A stretch of 64,000 bases of DNA, taken from contig VWPU01017432.1 in NCBI GenBank assembly GCA_013398955.1, forward strand, positions 248,001-312,000, in the 5' to 3' direction. This DNA is from Callaeas wilsoni (lineage: Eukaryota; Chordata; Aves; Passeriformes; Callaeidae). The translations under genes were made by a program, and so were the position numbers. Below the pieces are notes generated by a model. It saw only the letters and a list, made by a program, of their open reading frames with translations, was not told the DNA's origin and did not search any database. Of the stretch, positions 13,967 to 27,604 are shown piece after piece. How positions within the stretch are numbered: the stretch's first letter is position 1; every line of letters starts with the position of its first letter.

Positions 13967-14209
13967 AGGGGAGGTTCAAATGTGATATTAGGAAGCATTT
14001 CTTTCCTGGGGGGGGGTTCACAAACACTGGAACAGACTTCCTGAAGAGGTGATAGATCCCCAAGCCTGTTGGCCATTAAGAAGCATTTGAACAATGGGCA
14101 TAATAATGTGCTTTTATTTTTGATCAGCCCTGAAGTAGTCAGGCAGTTGGACCAGATGACTGTTGTAGGGCCCTTGCAACCAGAATTATTCTGTTCCGTT
14201 CTATTCTAT
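13967..14209 (+). mobile_element. CR1 LINE 3' end
   Basis: It reads TATTAGGAAGCATTTCTTTC, then CTGGAACAGACTTCCTGAAG, then GGACCAGATGACTGTTGTAG, and ends in eroded octamers ATTCTGTTCCGTTCTATTCT. A run of nine or ten G at about 14009-14018 interrupts the copy. This is a standard 5'-truncated CR1 end. Confidence 0.85.
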
Positions 14210-17200
14210 AAATGTCATGCAAGGTCAGATTCTGATCTTTTACCCTGATGTCTGATCTTAAGTTGATCTGAGAGATCTTGGTGAATCTTCCTTAGGAAAT
14301 TTTCTTGATTGATACTGCATTATTGGTCACTGTTCCTCTTGTCCTTTATTAGTTTGTCTCTGTCAATTTGTTTTTCTCTGCATCTCCTGTCGCTTACATC
14401 TCATTCCACTGTTTTCTATTTTTCTTCTGTTTTTCTATGTTTTTTCTGATCTTTATAGTTTCAAATTTCACTGATCCACATTTCACAATTTTCTATTTAT
14501 TTCTCTGCATTCATTTCATGGACCATTACTTGCATAAGTTTTCAAATGACCCTACGGATTAAAATCTCTCTTTGATGAAGATTGGCAGTAAACCATACTC
14601 ATTCAGAAAGTCTTCTCAAATATTATCAAATTATAATGTGCCTTTTTTTCTGAAAAAGTCTTCCTTGCTTTTATGCCTTTAATAAAAAACTGCATTCCTT
14701 ATTTTTTTATGCTTAGAAGAGTGAGGGTGAATTTAAAATGAACTGTAAAGATGAAATATAATTAAGACCAGAAAATGTACAATACCTTTTGACTGAGAGT
14801 ATATACTTACAAGGGCAAAAAAGCAGAGGACAATAAGATGTGGTATAGTGTGGTGTGGTATATAACTATCCCATGAAAAATCTGTTCTGCTGAGAAATGG
14901 CATCCTGTTGATGTTAGCTTTTTCACAAATACTGAGATTTCTCCTAAATTGGGCAGCCTACTGAGAAAGCAGAAAGGATTGCCTGATGCACGTTTCCTTC
15001 TTGCTACAAGAACATTGTGCAACCGTCATAAGCATTTAGATGTCATTTATGATGGAATTATCAGAGCAAATCAAAATATATTACCCTGAGCTCAGTGACC
15101 AGGTGTAAGCTGAAAGTTTATTTGACTTTTATAGTTGGCTACACGTATAAATTGAGATAAAACTCCCTGATCTCATGGGATGGACAGCACCATAGCAGCA
15201 CTGTATGGTCCTTTGTGAACTTGATTGTTTTTCCAATAGATAAAGACCAGAAAGGGATTTTAAACACATCTAAGCTTTTTTCAAAGCTACCTTACCAATA
15301 TAATCTATGTTGGAATAACCTCTGGCACATGTGATTATTACTGTTGGATGGGCCACTGAAGCACTTAACACAAATCTGCATCCAAAAAATCAACCCAATA
15401 CTGCCTAGCAGCTGCAAAACAAATGGTGAGGCTAGTTTTGGCAAAAATTACATGACAGGAAATCATAAAGAGCTAGTCTGATGCTCACAGCTGCTGCATC
15501 TGCTTCTGAAACTCTTTCCAAGAATTATTGCATTAGGAAGAACAGCAAACTTTATATTACTTTTTCTTCTTGCTCCAAATTCCTAGTTTAAATGATGCAA
15601 ACGTTGTTTCAGTTTAACAGTTATTTAAATCAGAAGCATAGATTGTGCTAGGTATTGTAGACTTAATCAGCAACAAGATGGCTGTTGTGAAAGTTTATTT
15701 TTAAGCCAAAATCTGGTTACTTTGTATGAAAAGCCCATATTTTTGTGTCAAGGCTGGTAAATCGTTTTCACAGTCTGACAATAATCATACATGCACAAGT
15801 GGAGGCGGTTTCTGGAAAAGCTCTGGTTGAAGGGAACTAGTCAAACCACAGGTCAAAGATTGTGTTTTGGTGTTGATGTGACTGCCAAACAGTGTATGAT
15901 TTGAGGAGTCTGTTGCCACTTTAAACAAGCCAGGACAAATGGGGTTCAGGATCTCTGTGACAACCTGGAATGATACCTAGAGACTTGATCCAGGCAGCAG
16001 TCTCCCAACTACACGACTTCATTAACTTCTCTAATCTGATTGATGTTGATGAATGTTGTGGGTTTGGACTTTGTGCTGTAAGTTACATCAAAGACTTTAA
16101 GGAAGAGGAGAACCTGACAGTAGCTGGCTTGATCTTCTCTTAGATGTCCTAGTGGTGCTCTTGTGGGAAAAAAAGTCTTCTGAAACTGCAATGCCACACT
16201 GGATAAAGTGCAGAAAAACAAGCACCATTTTTATCCTTGGAAGTGTATCCAAGGCAATATCTAAAGATCTGAGCATTTGTAACAGATTTGATGACATCTG
16301 ACACAGTGAGCCAACGAACCTACCTGGATTTCAGAACATCACGCTAAACCTGTCTTAGACAAGAAACTTTTGTTCAGTTTTGAGACAGAGAGTTCTGTGC
16401 TGGTATTTATCAGAACAGACCTTTCCAGTAAAATAATAGCTCAACAGTAATTAAAATGAAAATCCTTTTCCTTATGTGAAGATTCGGAAATTATTGTGGA
16501 TTGTTTTCTAGTACCAAAATCCAGTTTGAGAGTGTTCAATATCCTTTCTATATTCTTTTGTTTTTCACTAAAACTGTTTTGAGTCCACATTGGCTCTTAT
16601 AAAACACTATCAAGGTTTTTTGAAGCTTCAGCTCAGCAGATATTTTTGATTATTTCAGCAAGTGGTATCAGCCGCTCTAAGCAATGCTTGTAAATCACAC
16701 TTAAGTATAAAATTCTTTTTACTTCCCTTGTTTCAGTCACTACCAGTAAGTAAAAACTGCATATGTGAGGAATTTTTTTCAAGGAGGGCCTACCTAAAGT
16801 GTAGATAGTTTATGTTTTTGGGAACGAATTGTATGTTTCATACACATTACTGAAAAGCATATACCCAAACATTCCCTCCAGCATAAATTTTGGCAGGATC
16901 CTACAAGTTTATTATATCAGAAAAATTTAATTTGCATGTATAGATTTACATTATGTTTACTTACATCATATTGCTAAATATCTTATGATCCTGCAATAGT
17001 TGTAAGAATATAAAGGCCAGTTTTTGAGAAGTCTTCAATGTCCATGGAATTTTCTCATATTGTCATTGGCTGTTACTTTGTCGGCTAAGTTTCCCTCAGC
17101 TTCTAAATAAACAAAACAAGTTGTCATATTGCAGAGAGAAGTTATGACCACTAAAAGCTATTGTTTATATGTATATTGTGAAAATATTCAGGCCAAAAAC

Positions 17201-20200
17201 TTCTTTCAGACTTTCTGCTTTGTCTGCTCTTACCGTGTTGGATGTGTTACATTTATGATCTTATAGCAGCGAAAAGTCTATTAGATGCTTTCCAAAATGC
17301 CTCAGTTCATGGTTATTCTGGCTCCAAGACAAGAAAAAAGGTTCAGATATATACACCTGAGGATTTGAAATAATTCTTCATTGTTGTATAAGGACCCAGT
17401 TGGTAGAATCAAGTGATTGCATATAAATGTATTGATTTTATATAAAAATTTTCTTAGATTTTACTATTACAAAGATATAAACCCAAGAGTTTATAGTAGT
17501 TTGAAAATGCAAGAGAAATACTTGTTTCTTCAAAGAGTTCTCTCTGAATATGTAGGCTTAAGTGAGGCTTTTTAAACACCAGAGTGTTTGAGATTATTAA
17601 GAGAGAATCATACAAAATATTTAGCCTGACTTGCATTTCCCCAACTATTTAATTCAGGAGTCCCAGTGTTAACCCACTTTTGCCCTCTGTATTTTGTGAT
17701 CAAGGGTGATGTTATTGAGGAAGAGGTAGATTACTCAGTGAAGTGCATCTGTCATGATCACAAATGTTTTCCAAAAAAAATTAGCAGTAATACCCAAAAT
17801 ATGCACTAGTGATTGACCTCTTATTCTACAATGCTCCAGCATATTCTTGTGTATATTTATAGCATTGCTATACACTGAGTCTTCTTCCTTCTTTTATCTG
17901 AATATTCATTGTTACCTATTAAAAGGCATATGTTCAAAGGAGCTTCCTCTTGCAAGGCTTCAATTCATTGTAGGAGAGCTCCCTGGCCTATTCTATGTCA
18001 TTCATCAGAAACACAGGAGGGATTCATCCTAACGAGCTGTAGACATCCCTACTAATAGCTATAGCTGGCTTTGTGTCTCTAGTGTGTTCGTAATGACTGG
18101 AGGGAAATGGTAATCTGTGGTGTGCATCAGCTGGTCCATTCTAGACATCTACTCAGGATAAAATCCATCAGAGAAACACTAGGCACCCTCATTTCTTCAC
18201 TGATTATGAGAAGAGTCTAAGGCCTCTACATATCTGAATTCAAAATATTGGCATTCACTCAGGTGACTCATTAGTCTCTTGGTGCATGTTGTCAGCTGAA
18301 AATTTGTTCTACTGCTTAGAGTAGAGCAACGTGGTACTCAGGATGAACGTCTTCAGCAGACAGGCAAATGTCTCATACAGCATAAAACACTGGCCTTTCA
18401 GAGCCATAGATGGATTGGGTTTGACTGACACGGAAGGCTGAGAAAACGATTTTGGTTGGAGAAGTGTGAAAGCGTAAGATACATATGTCATTTCTTGCTA
18501 TATGTATGAGAAAACTGTCAGCTAGCCATACTTTTTGCTTGGCTTTGGATATTCTTCAGTAACCCAAAATAAGGATAACCATAATTTGCATAGTGCTGTG
18601 AATTTCCATTACTTTGTCTGACATATCTAATTAGAATTTAGGTAAAAGCAGCCTGACATCTAGAAATATGCCAAGCACCTAAAGCTTCTTCACATTTCAA
18701 TGGTTCTTGCTAGCCAGAGTCTCTAATAGCCAGGCAAAGAAGACATTTAAGGACTAACTTCAGGCACTGAAGACAGAGCCTGGGCCATAAGAATCTGTAG
18801 CATTTCTAAACTAATACAGCTATCAAGGATGACAGATAATAAATGACCATAATCAGAACTGATGCAGAAATCCAGGGCTTTCAGAGGGACTTGGTCAACT
18901 TTCTGGCCTTTTACAATGGAAACTCTTATTCACGTATTTCAGCATAAATGTCTCTAAGACCAGAACTAAGAATCTGTAAGAGCTTTAAGTGTGGAACTAT
19001 AAAGGCTACCACACCTGTAGTATCCTATGGTAACATACTTGAAAAAAAAACTTGATAAAACCTTTCCTGGACTAATACAAAACTTAAAAAATGCGAATGA
19101 TTTACAGCTGAATTTTGCAGACCCATTGTCTTCCACAGAATCTAGAACCAAGTCTTGCACAGGTCTAGAATATAGGTTTACTTAAGAGGTTACCAATGTC
19201 TCAACGCATCTCTCATAAGCACTGCCATAGTAAAGATTGAATAATAAATATGCATTTTATGAGGGATTTTTATGAGCTTAGAAGAGAATTTTTTCATCTC
19301 ATCTTACCAGTGTCCTATTCACAATGAGTACAATGTGCTTTAACATGGCCTCAGGGAGGTGTCTATTTGTGGTTCATTAATAAGGGCTGTTTTCCAAAGA
19401 ACTATCTGTTATATAATTACAAAGAACTCTGAAAAATGACCTCGCAGTTTCTGTGGTGGGGTTGTTCAATGTTTCCTGATGGCATGAGAACAGATGAAAA
19501 CATCTGTGCAGTCCTAGCTTCTTGCCTAATTAGGCAGCTCTTGTATATTTGCTTTTTCTTAAACCATGCAAACACATTTTGCAATTTCATTATCTCATTT
19601 ATAGTCTATTGGGTGTAGGGATGAAATGTAAATTACTGTAGTTAACCCTTTTTCTTTCTGCAGACAGATAATAGCTCTCCTTTTATGTGCCTGTGAGTGA
19701 CATGTTGGGTGTTTTCTGGGGGATCCCGGGATGTAACTGTGCAAGATATATCATTAAGGGGAATAATACGCAGCAGGACAAGCAACTGAGAGGCAAAACT
19801 TCTTTCTTTTCACATTTGCATCACATCTGAGAAAAGAAAGAGGCATGACAGCCCTTAGGTTGGGCAGGAGCCTGCTCAGTAGACCTGGTGAGCAGAGCGC
19901 ATCCTACTGATCTTCACTGGCATAAAGCACTCCACGGTCTGTGTGACTCTAAGCAAGGTGGTGGATTCCTCACCACTCTTTGAAATATTAATGCCAATAT
20001 ATAATCATCCAGCCTACTGTGAAAGGGTAGTTCTGTTTGTAATGGGCTTTGAGCTTCCAGAACAGAAGGTGCCCCAGCAAACACAAAATATATGATGACT
20101 CTCAGATGGAATTATATATCAAGCTGGGTAAGGGAAAGAACCCTGCTGGAGAATGAATAGTGCTTCCAAATACTCATTTCTATGTGTGTTTTCCAGGAGT

Positions 20201-20698
20201 ATTTGTTGTTTTAAAATTCTTTGGACAGGTGTAAGAAGTGACCAGGTCTTGTGCTGTTTCTGCTAGTAGGTGATAGGATTATCTAAAAAGGAGAAAGCCC
20301 ATCTTCTTCCTCCTAGCTTTCCTCCAGTCTCGCAGTGTAGTTCTTAGTAATGGAAAATCAACACAAATACCACCACATTGTGTGTTCTTTTTCATCTCGG
20401 TAAAACAAATCCTTAATAATAGACTCTTCCCAGATCATCTCATAACATGTACTGCACTGCTCCAAAGTAAACATTTTTAAGTAGTATTCCAGGCTATGTT
20501 CTGAGTCATTACTGCATGAGTAATTTTTATTAAACCTTCATATATAAATTTATGTATAGGGGCTTAATAGATGGTTAATAGATATTTCAATAAATATTTA
20601 ATTAGTACAGAGTTTATCAGGTCATTATTTTGCCAATTTCATGTATTTATGTACATGATGCACTTATAACCATTTCATACATGTGCAGCTTAGACCTG
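14210..20698. other. Long unique AT-rich stretch, no gene
   Basis: About 6.5 kb without a repeat or gene that I can recognise. Open frames are at most about 70 codons. A T/C-rich run spans about 14370-14470. Around 18570-18660 there is a cluster of octamer-like (ATTTGCATA) and homeodomain-like (CTAATTAG) motifs, noted as a weak enhancer candidate. Confidence 0.5.
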
Positions 20699-20878
20699 TT
20701 GCATGCTCTTACCATCTATTAATTATTATAAACAATTTCTAATTTTAATATTTTATTGATGTGTGGATTTTAGCATATGAAAAGTTAATTATTGCATGCT
20801 CTTACCATCTATTAATTATTATAAACAATTTCTAATTTTAATATTTTATTGATGTGTGGATTTTAGCATATGAAAAGT
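20699..20878 (+). repeat. Perfect tandem duplication, 87-bp units, 93-bp period
   Basis: Bases 20699-20785 and 20792-20878 are identical by base-by-base reading. Both begin TTGCATGCTCTTACC and end GCATATGAAAAGT. They are separated by the 6-base spacer TAATTA. The unit is AT-rich and carries ATTAATTATTATAAA. Zero divergence means a very recent duplication or an assembly or read error. There is no sign of more than two copies. Confidence 0.95.
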
Positions 20879-23410
20879 AGCCATTTCAGGTTTCTTAAAA
20901 GGAAAGAATCGTTTAGTTATTGGTTGTATGTTCAATATGTTCAGCATCTAATTTAATTTTTAGCTTCTCCTGATTTATGACAACATGATCTTTCCCTGAC
21001 AGCTTTCCTTTGACAGTGCCAATACTTGCAGTTGCTTGTTCACATGTGAATACTATTTGATAAGTCTCTATACCCATATGCTGTCATTATTCTGCAGTAA
21101 AATAAACCACCAGCCTTTTCACACATGGGTAGAATCAGATCAGAGCTTTTCTTTTCACATGAAGATAAAGTAAAATGCTGAAGGACAGTATTACTGTGTT
21201 TTGGGAGTTTTGTGAACTGAGCTGATGAGGAAGCAATTAAAGACAGGAAAAAACAGTCCCACTGAATCCTTCTCATAGAAATTACAGGAATCAGAAAAGT
21301 TTTTCCTATGCCAGAGCCTGATTTAAAAGCTCTGAGCAGTGAGGAGTAAAAAAACCTGATTTGTGAGTAGGGCACAAAACAGACTAGTGTGAACAGGCAT
21401 TAGCTCCTGGAGCTTGGAAACTGTGATTCACCTCTATTGTGTAGTAAGTGTTTTGGGGAGCTAGATGTTCAAGTCCTTCCAGATTTGTTCACAGAATTTG
21501 AACAATAAAGAAGAATTCTACTATGATTGCAAAATGTTAAATATTTCTCACTTACATTTCCTTCAGGGATTAAAGGCCAGCTCTGCACCCTTCCTGAGAC
21601 AGAAGGCACAGGTTTAAAAACAAAGGTTAATTCCTTGCACACTGGGAGTAAATAGGAAGGGATAGTGCTTCATATTAAGGACTACAGATAATTCTTCAAT
21701 ATGACATTTAGGGACTCACATATGATGTGCCATGAGTCAAAGTCAGGCAGCTGCCTCTGAAAGTGCTTATTGCCCAACCTGTTCCCAGGCTCAGGCAGAC
21801 TCCCACCACCAGCACTGCTACTGCTGAGGGTGTCACGTCTTGTACATGGGTTTTTGGGGTCCTTTGCAGTCACACGGAGGCTAATGCAGCACCGGCCAGC
21901 ACACCGGGAAGGATTTTACTCGGAAGACTGAGAGACAGAGCAAGGGGTGATAGAAATGATTTTTAGCAATTTTCAGTGCAGCTAAGCCACGTGTAGGAGT
22001 CCATTTTGCCTTAAACAGCTTCCACAGGGTTGCAAATTCTTGCTGCTTCCAGGGTAAAGATAAAGGAAGCTCCAGTGTTGGAGCTTCCAATAAATGGAAT
22101 ATTACAAAAATATAGTAGATGCCTCTCTTCCCTTCCTCCGCCACAGATGACTGTAGATTAAACAGTGGTGAAAAAATATTCATGGGCACAGGAGCTAAAT
22201 TGACCTATTAGTAAGATTCCCTATATGCTTTTCAATCTTGCCAGTACACTCACTCACACCATTCCTGGATATGACACAAGGGCTATTTCCAAGGGGCTGC
22301 CTGGATACAGCCACCTGATATTGGAAGCCCTGAGAGGTCTTTCTATGGGCACAAGCTAGTTCAGCCCTGTGGGTCTCAGGGACAAAGAAAGACCCTGGGC
22401 ACATTTAATTTACTCATACGTGTGCACACTCTGTGCTTAACTGGTACATTAGTGAGTCAGGTCCCTCTGTAACCTCTCAAGATGGGGAGGATGGAGCACA
22501 CTATCACCCTCGTTCTCCCAGCTCCAGCTGGCCTTGGCAATGGGGGTGCTATGCACGGCTGCATAAGCGGGATCCTCACCTGCCCCGTTATTCTCTCCTT
22601 AGGGACTTTTGTTCTCGTCAATCCCACTGTCAAGACATGGTTGTGTAAGAGTAATGAAAGCAGAGAACAAAGCTCCTGACCGTCACTAAATTAGCACAAA
22701 TCAATGAAAAGCTGATGAGCAAAATGTTTTGTGAAAGATGATATTGAGTGCATTAATCTTGTAAAAGGAGAAATTAGATACAAATTGTTGGAAGGCAGAG
22801 CAAAACCAGGCATACAAGAAGTAATTCCTGGAAAAAGCTGGGGGAAGTCAAGGGGCAAAATGCCACACTGTGATACACAGAAAAGAATGCAGCTGTGGCA
22901 TTGATGGGGCACTGCATGATAGCACAGGGTTGCAACAGACGGACGATGGAGGCGGAGAACGTTGCAGCTACTTCTGCCCCCTCCAGCAGAGGCACAATAT
23001 GGGTAGAAGAGGCAGCTCACCTTGACAGGACCAGATTGCTTCCATTCATGATTTCATCAGGGCCTTGGTGCATGGACAGACCCCTAGGCATCTCCATTTT
23101 CAAGATCTGTAAAACCCAAAAATATGAAGTAAATTGATGTCTAGAGGTGAACAGTGCTACGTATTCCTACAGTGTCTAGTGTGAGGATCTCAGTACCATG
23201 GAAACTCATCACCATTCAGAAACAGCAAAATGGTATTTTTATGCTCAGATTTTTTCTTAAACAGAAAAATAGCAAAATTTAAGGACTGATCAAATAGCAA
23301 AATCGAAAACCCATTAACTCAGTAAAGCATCACAAATAAACACCTATTTACAATCCTAGTCCAAAAAATAATTTTTCAGCTTGTTTTAAAGTTTTCCTTT
23401 TTCTTATATG
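20879..23410. other. Unique DNA, no gene seen
   Basis: It contains somewhat GC-richer pockets (21770-21960, 22480-22640 and 22895-23010) with overlapping open frames of 60-110 codons on both strands. None has a recognisable domain or a convincing pair of splice sites. Confidence 0.45.
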
Positions 23411-23455
23411 ATATGATATTGGCAAATATCATATAACACATGATATTGGCAAATA
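23411..23455. repeat. Small hairpin plus overlapping direct repeat
   Basis: ATATGATATT (23411-23420) and AATATCATAT (23425-23434) are perfect inverted arms around a GGCA loop. The 15-mer TGATATTGGCAAATA inside it (23414-23428) recurs at 23441-23455. The structure is AT-rich and its function is unknown. Confidence 0.85.
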
Positions 23456-25394
23456 AACTTCACAAGATAATATGAAGTCAAGCCTACTTAATACAGGATA
23501 CCCTAGACATGCTAAATAATGTTAATTGCAAACTATCTCTACAAGATTATTTACAAACATAATTTTCCATTGCATTTGTGCATTTGGCCTCCCTATGGGA
23601 TCCCTGATCTGGGGCTGATCTGAAAACCTTGTATTCCCGTGGCAAGACCCATTAAGGAAGTGAAGATCAAGCCCAATGCTAGTTCATTTAAAGGGTGAAG
23701 TTCTTTCTCTTACAGGAGTCCTAGGTAGTTAGCTTGCATTAGATTCTAAATTTACTGATACCTAGACTCAAGCGATGTGACAGGTCAGCACATGTTAAAA
23801 ACCAGAGGTTTTTATCCTAGTAAAGGTTACATAAAGCTACAAAACTTCTTGCTACTTTTGCTCTAAGCAGGAAAAAAAGCAGACAGCAGTTACCCTCTTC
23901 TGTCCTGCAACAAGGGTGGGAGAAAGTGTGTGGTAAAAGGGTTTAATTGTACAGTCCATGCAGAAAGGACTGACTTGAAGTCTTCCACCTCTGCCACAGA
24001 TGGGCACAAGAAAGCCAATAAAGTCTAACATTCCATTGCTGCTGTAACTGCTGCTACAAAGAACAGCAAAGAACAAAGAACACCTGCCATACATCAGCAC
24101 CTCAATGTGCCAGGCTCCTACAAATGCAGGACAAAGGATTAACCTACAAACAGAGTTTTAGCATTCAAAAACATAATAAAATATTCTTTCTAACACTCCC
24201 TGATCCATACTGATCTGAATCGCAATACAAGAGTGCACCGGAGACAAACCAATCTCTCCAGCAATATGAATACTACCTGAATCTCTCTTTTTAATTTATC
24301 TTTGCTCACTGCTCTTCCAGCTCATGTGTCTGGCAGTGAGCTGCAAGGCCATTTCTGCGGGCTGCTGCTGGAGGACCCATCCATTCCCAGTCATCTGTAC
24401 TTCTTTCCATTCTGTTTGCTTGGTTTTGCAAATGTATCCTCCTAAGGATTCCCTATTCCTCCCAGATGTTTCACTCTTTCAGTTGAAACAACTTCACCAG
24501 CATCTGGATGTTTCTGACATCTGGAGACTGGCAAAAGAGTAGAGATTTTTAAAATGACGTTGTTACCTCTTAAATTATAAGTAATTGCCAGTTCTGAAGG
24601 CCTTTTTTCAAGATAATCAGTGATGAGGGAATTTTTACTGCATGAAATTAACTGGGTTTGTTTTATGGAACTAAGGACAGGCACCCGAAGAAAAGTGCAT
24701 TAGCAGTGATTTTGCTTCCACAGAAACGGGTGCATCTAGTGCACAGAATTTAATTCACCTAGGAAAAGCACAGGTGTGTAGAAGGACGTGAAATGACAGT
24801 GATGTAAAATATGGAGAAAAACATTCTGAGTTCAGTTAAGGGGTAATGCAATAGTAAAAAATATCAGGTACACAGAATACTTAGTGCACACAAAATATAT
24901 TGCTTTAAATTAATAGCGTAGCACAGACATAGATGACAATGAGCACAGCCATGTATTTGTCTTTGTTATAACTGTACATTGAATACTAAATTAACTCAAA
25001 ACCCAAAACAAGTCAGAGACATAGAAAGCTTGTGTCTAAGTATCAGTGCAGGAATGCTGGTGTAGATCCAGAGTAATATAGTTAGAACCAAGGGTAGTGG
25101 TTAAATCAATTGTCCTGAGATGCTGCAGTTCTCATAAAAAAAAAAAATTATTACTCTTATCTGGGTCTCCGAGTAAAGACAGAGAAATGCAGTGGAGTTG
25201 TAAGTGAAGAAGCTTTGATGCAGCAAAACTGTAGCCTAATCCTGTAGAATAAATTATAAAAAATAATTATAAATGCTCTTAATTTTTGAAAGATAATGAA
25301 ATAAACAGGAGCTGATCCCCCTGTCTTTCCTGTTCAGTTCTGATCATATTCATGTTTATTTTACATATAGACAACAATAATGTCAAGATCTTAA
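23456..25394. other. Unique AT-rich DNA
   Basis: I see no gene or recognisable repeat. There is an A-run near 25137-25147. Confidence 0.5.
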
Positions 25395-25441
25395 AAATGG
25401 AGGTGAGGCAGGTCATAGATAGTACTGCCTCACCTCCATTT
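25395..25441. repeat. Perfect 17-bp inverted repeat (hairpin)
   Basis: AAATGGAGGTGAGGCAG (25395-25411) is the exact reverse complement of CTGCCTCACCTCCATTT (25425-25441). The loop between them is 13 nt (25412-25424). A weaker outer pairing (AGATC at 25386-25390 with GATCT at 25452-25456) could lengthen the stem. As RNA it would fold stably. It is shorter than a typical pre-miRNA (about 60-80 nt, stem above 20 bp), so I do not call it a microRNA gene. Confidence 0.95.
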
Positions 25442-27604
25442 GTGTAAACAGGATCTGGACCTCTGGTAGCAGCAAGATAGAAACTATCTGGGAGAAATGA
25501 TAAAACGCAAAGTAGACTGATTTTCCCATGGTGGAACAATACTTCGTCTGTGAAGACCTGATTGACACAGTGTGGTCAACTGCTTTTGTCTGTGGATTAA
25601 TCTCGCTAGAAGTTAGGGAAGAGAGGTCAGGATTCAAAATGCTAATAGTGAAGGAAATTAATTTCCTCCTCCTCCTCCAGAAATTAATTGGAATGTCTTC
25701 AAAATCCTGACCAGAGTGGTAAGATCCTGCCTGGCTCAAGGGCAGTAAGCAAGTTTCAGTATGGGTAGTTGTGGAAAAAAGACCCAAACACGGTACAGGA
25801 ACCAAGTGCCCTTCTGTTGTTTGGAAATATTTGAAATTTTCAGGGTTGGTGTTGAAAAACCAAAATAAGCTGGGAAATGTAGGGAGCTCTCTCAGCCTAG
25901 ATGTGGCAACAAACAAGGAATTGTACAGACATGGACAAACTGTGCTGGCAGTCATCTAGGAGGGTGGAATCAGGTCCCTTAACTCCAGATGTCCAAAGCA
26001 TCTTGTTTCTGGTAATCTCAGTTTCCTTTGGGGTGACTATAGGGACAGAGGGCTGTTCAAAAATACCACAAATTGCCCTCTGGATGCACTTTTCTTTATT
26101 CAGTGACTAAAGCAGCTCCGACAGCCACCTTGGACCAGACACGCAACTCAAGGTGCATGGAATTAGGTAGATCCTATCTTTAGTAACCCAAGGCATACCA
26201 GAAGCTTGCCAGTCAAAGAGGGTGGCAGAGACATGGGCCACACCAGGTGTGCAGCTATCATCAGAAGCTCCAGTATTTCTGTATAAGAGTGGATTCAGGA
26301 CAAAACCAGCTCTCCATGTCAGCCTACAGTGAAACAGTTCTACCAGTTCAGAAGCAAGTTTCCACAGCTGCATGAAAGTTGGTCAGCCAAGACTCCTACA
26401 ACATGATTGGTGCTCAAAATTAGTGAGTCAGTGCTGTTTTGAGTGAGGATGGTAAAGCCATTGTACTAAGAGTTTACCAGAGATGGTAGAAATTTCTAAC
26501 TTCTGGAAAAGGAGATTTGAAAAATGGATTCCAAATATAAAACCTGTTTTCACATGAACAACTTTTCCACAAGGCCCCACAGCACATGCTCTTCACATCC
26601 CCTGCACATCAGAGAGTATTCTATTCATTTGATTCTCCATTTTAAATTGCGAGCTTCTGATGCCAACTTTGTAATATACATTAAGCTCTATGGACAAAAA
26701 ATCCAGGGATGGTTATACTCATTGTTATTCCTTAATCCTCCAAGAAGTTCACTGAAATGACTATTGATTACTTTTGGATTGTTTTGACTTAATATTCCTG
26801 TGTGCACATGTGAAGAGACAGGTACTAGATGTTGACTACAATATCTGTATGAGCAAAATTAGTAACCATTGTGCATTATTTGTTTCATCACCACCTTGAA
26901 TTTGTAACTCAGAAACTGACTGGTGAGCACTGGCTGCCGTGATCTTGGCAGTGTAAAGAACAAACCTAGCAAAGATTTACTTAGGAGTCAAACACCTCAT
27001 TAAATAAGGGACTGGAAAGATGTAGAATAAAACAGCTATGAGGCTGAAAATAAAGAAAGTGTTTCACAAGTTTGCCCATGCTCCAGGGAATAGCTCTAGT
27101 TCAAAACATAAAAGGGATGCTTTGACTTACAAGCATATGGCATGCTTGTTCAGCTCACAGTCATTAAATCTGCAAAAATTAAGTAAATATTCTGGCAGCT
27201 TTATTAGGCATTCTGCTTTCTCTAGAAAGGCATATACTGAACTGGATTCAGTTCAGAGAGAGGTTCTTAGGTTTTACCAAAGGCACAAAATACTGCAGTT
27301 ATATCACCCAATTGATGGAGCTGCCATCTCTTCCCTTGGGAGGCTTTTCACAGTCTGGTAAGACCTCACTACAAGGAGAATCACACTAAAATGTAAGGTT
27401 GAGATCCAACCTATTTTTTTCCTTTTTTAATTTTTTCTTTTTTTTAATATAACTTCCTCCCTCTTCAAATTAATGCAAAATATTGTTATAATCATGAGCA
27501 CTGAGGTATAAACCCTTCAACTTCTGACACTTAGTTGTCTTTTTCTTGATTTTTGACACTTTTTGGTTAAGTTCTAACAGTTTCCTGTGTATTTCCTTTG
27601 ACAG
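25442..27604. other. Unique DNA; one 180-codon frame of unknown status
   Basis: The minus-strand ATG-started open frame at 25413-25955 is the second longest in the window. It has no domain or signal peptide that I recognise, and it crosses the hairpin at 25395-25441 with its C-terminal end. The rest shows no repeat and no RNA gene. I treat the frame as chance. Confidence 0.4.

Noticed and set aside
25395..25441. microRNA precursor
   Set aside because: The stem (17 bp) and total length (47 nt) are too short for a standard pre-miRNA and the pairing is perfect. It is kept only as a hairpin.
25413..25955. 180-codon minus-strand frame with a real ATG
   Set aside because: No domain, no signal peptide and no splice context. 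It crosses a non-coding hairpin. It remains the best of the chance frames, and conservation could revive it.
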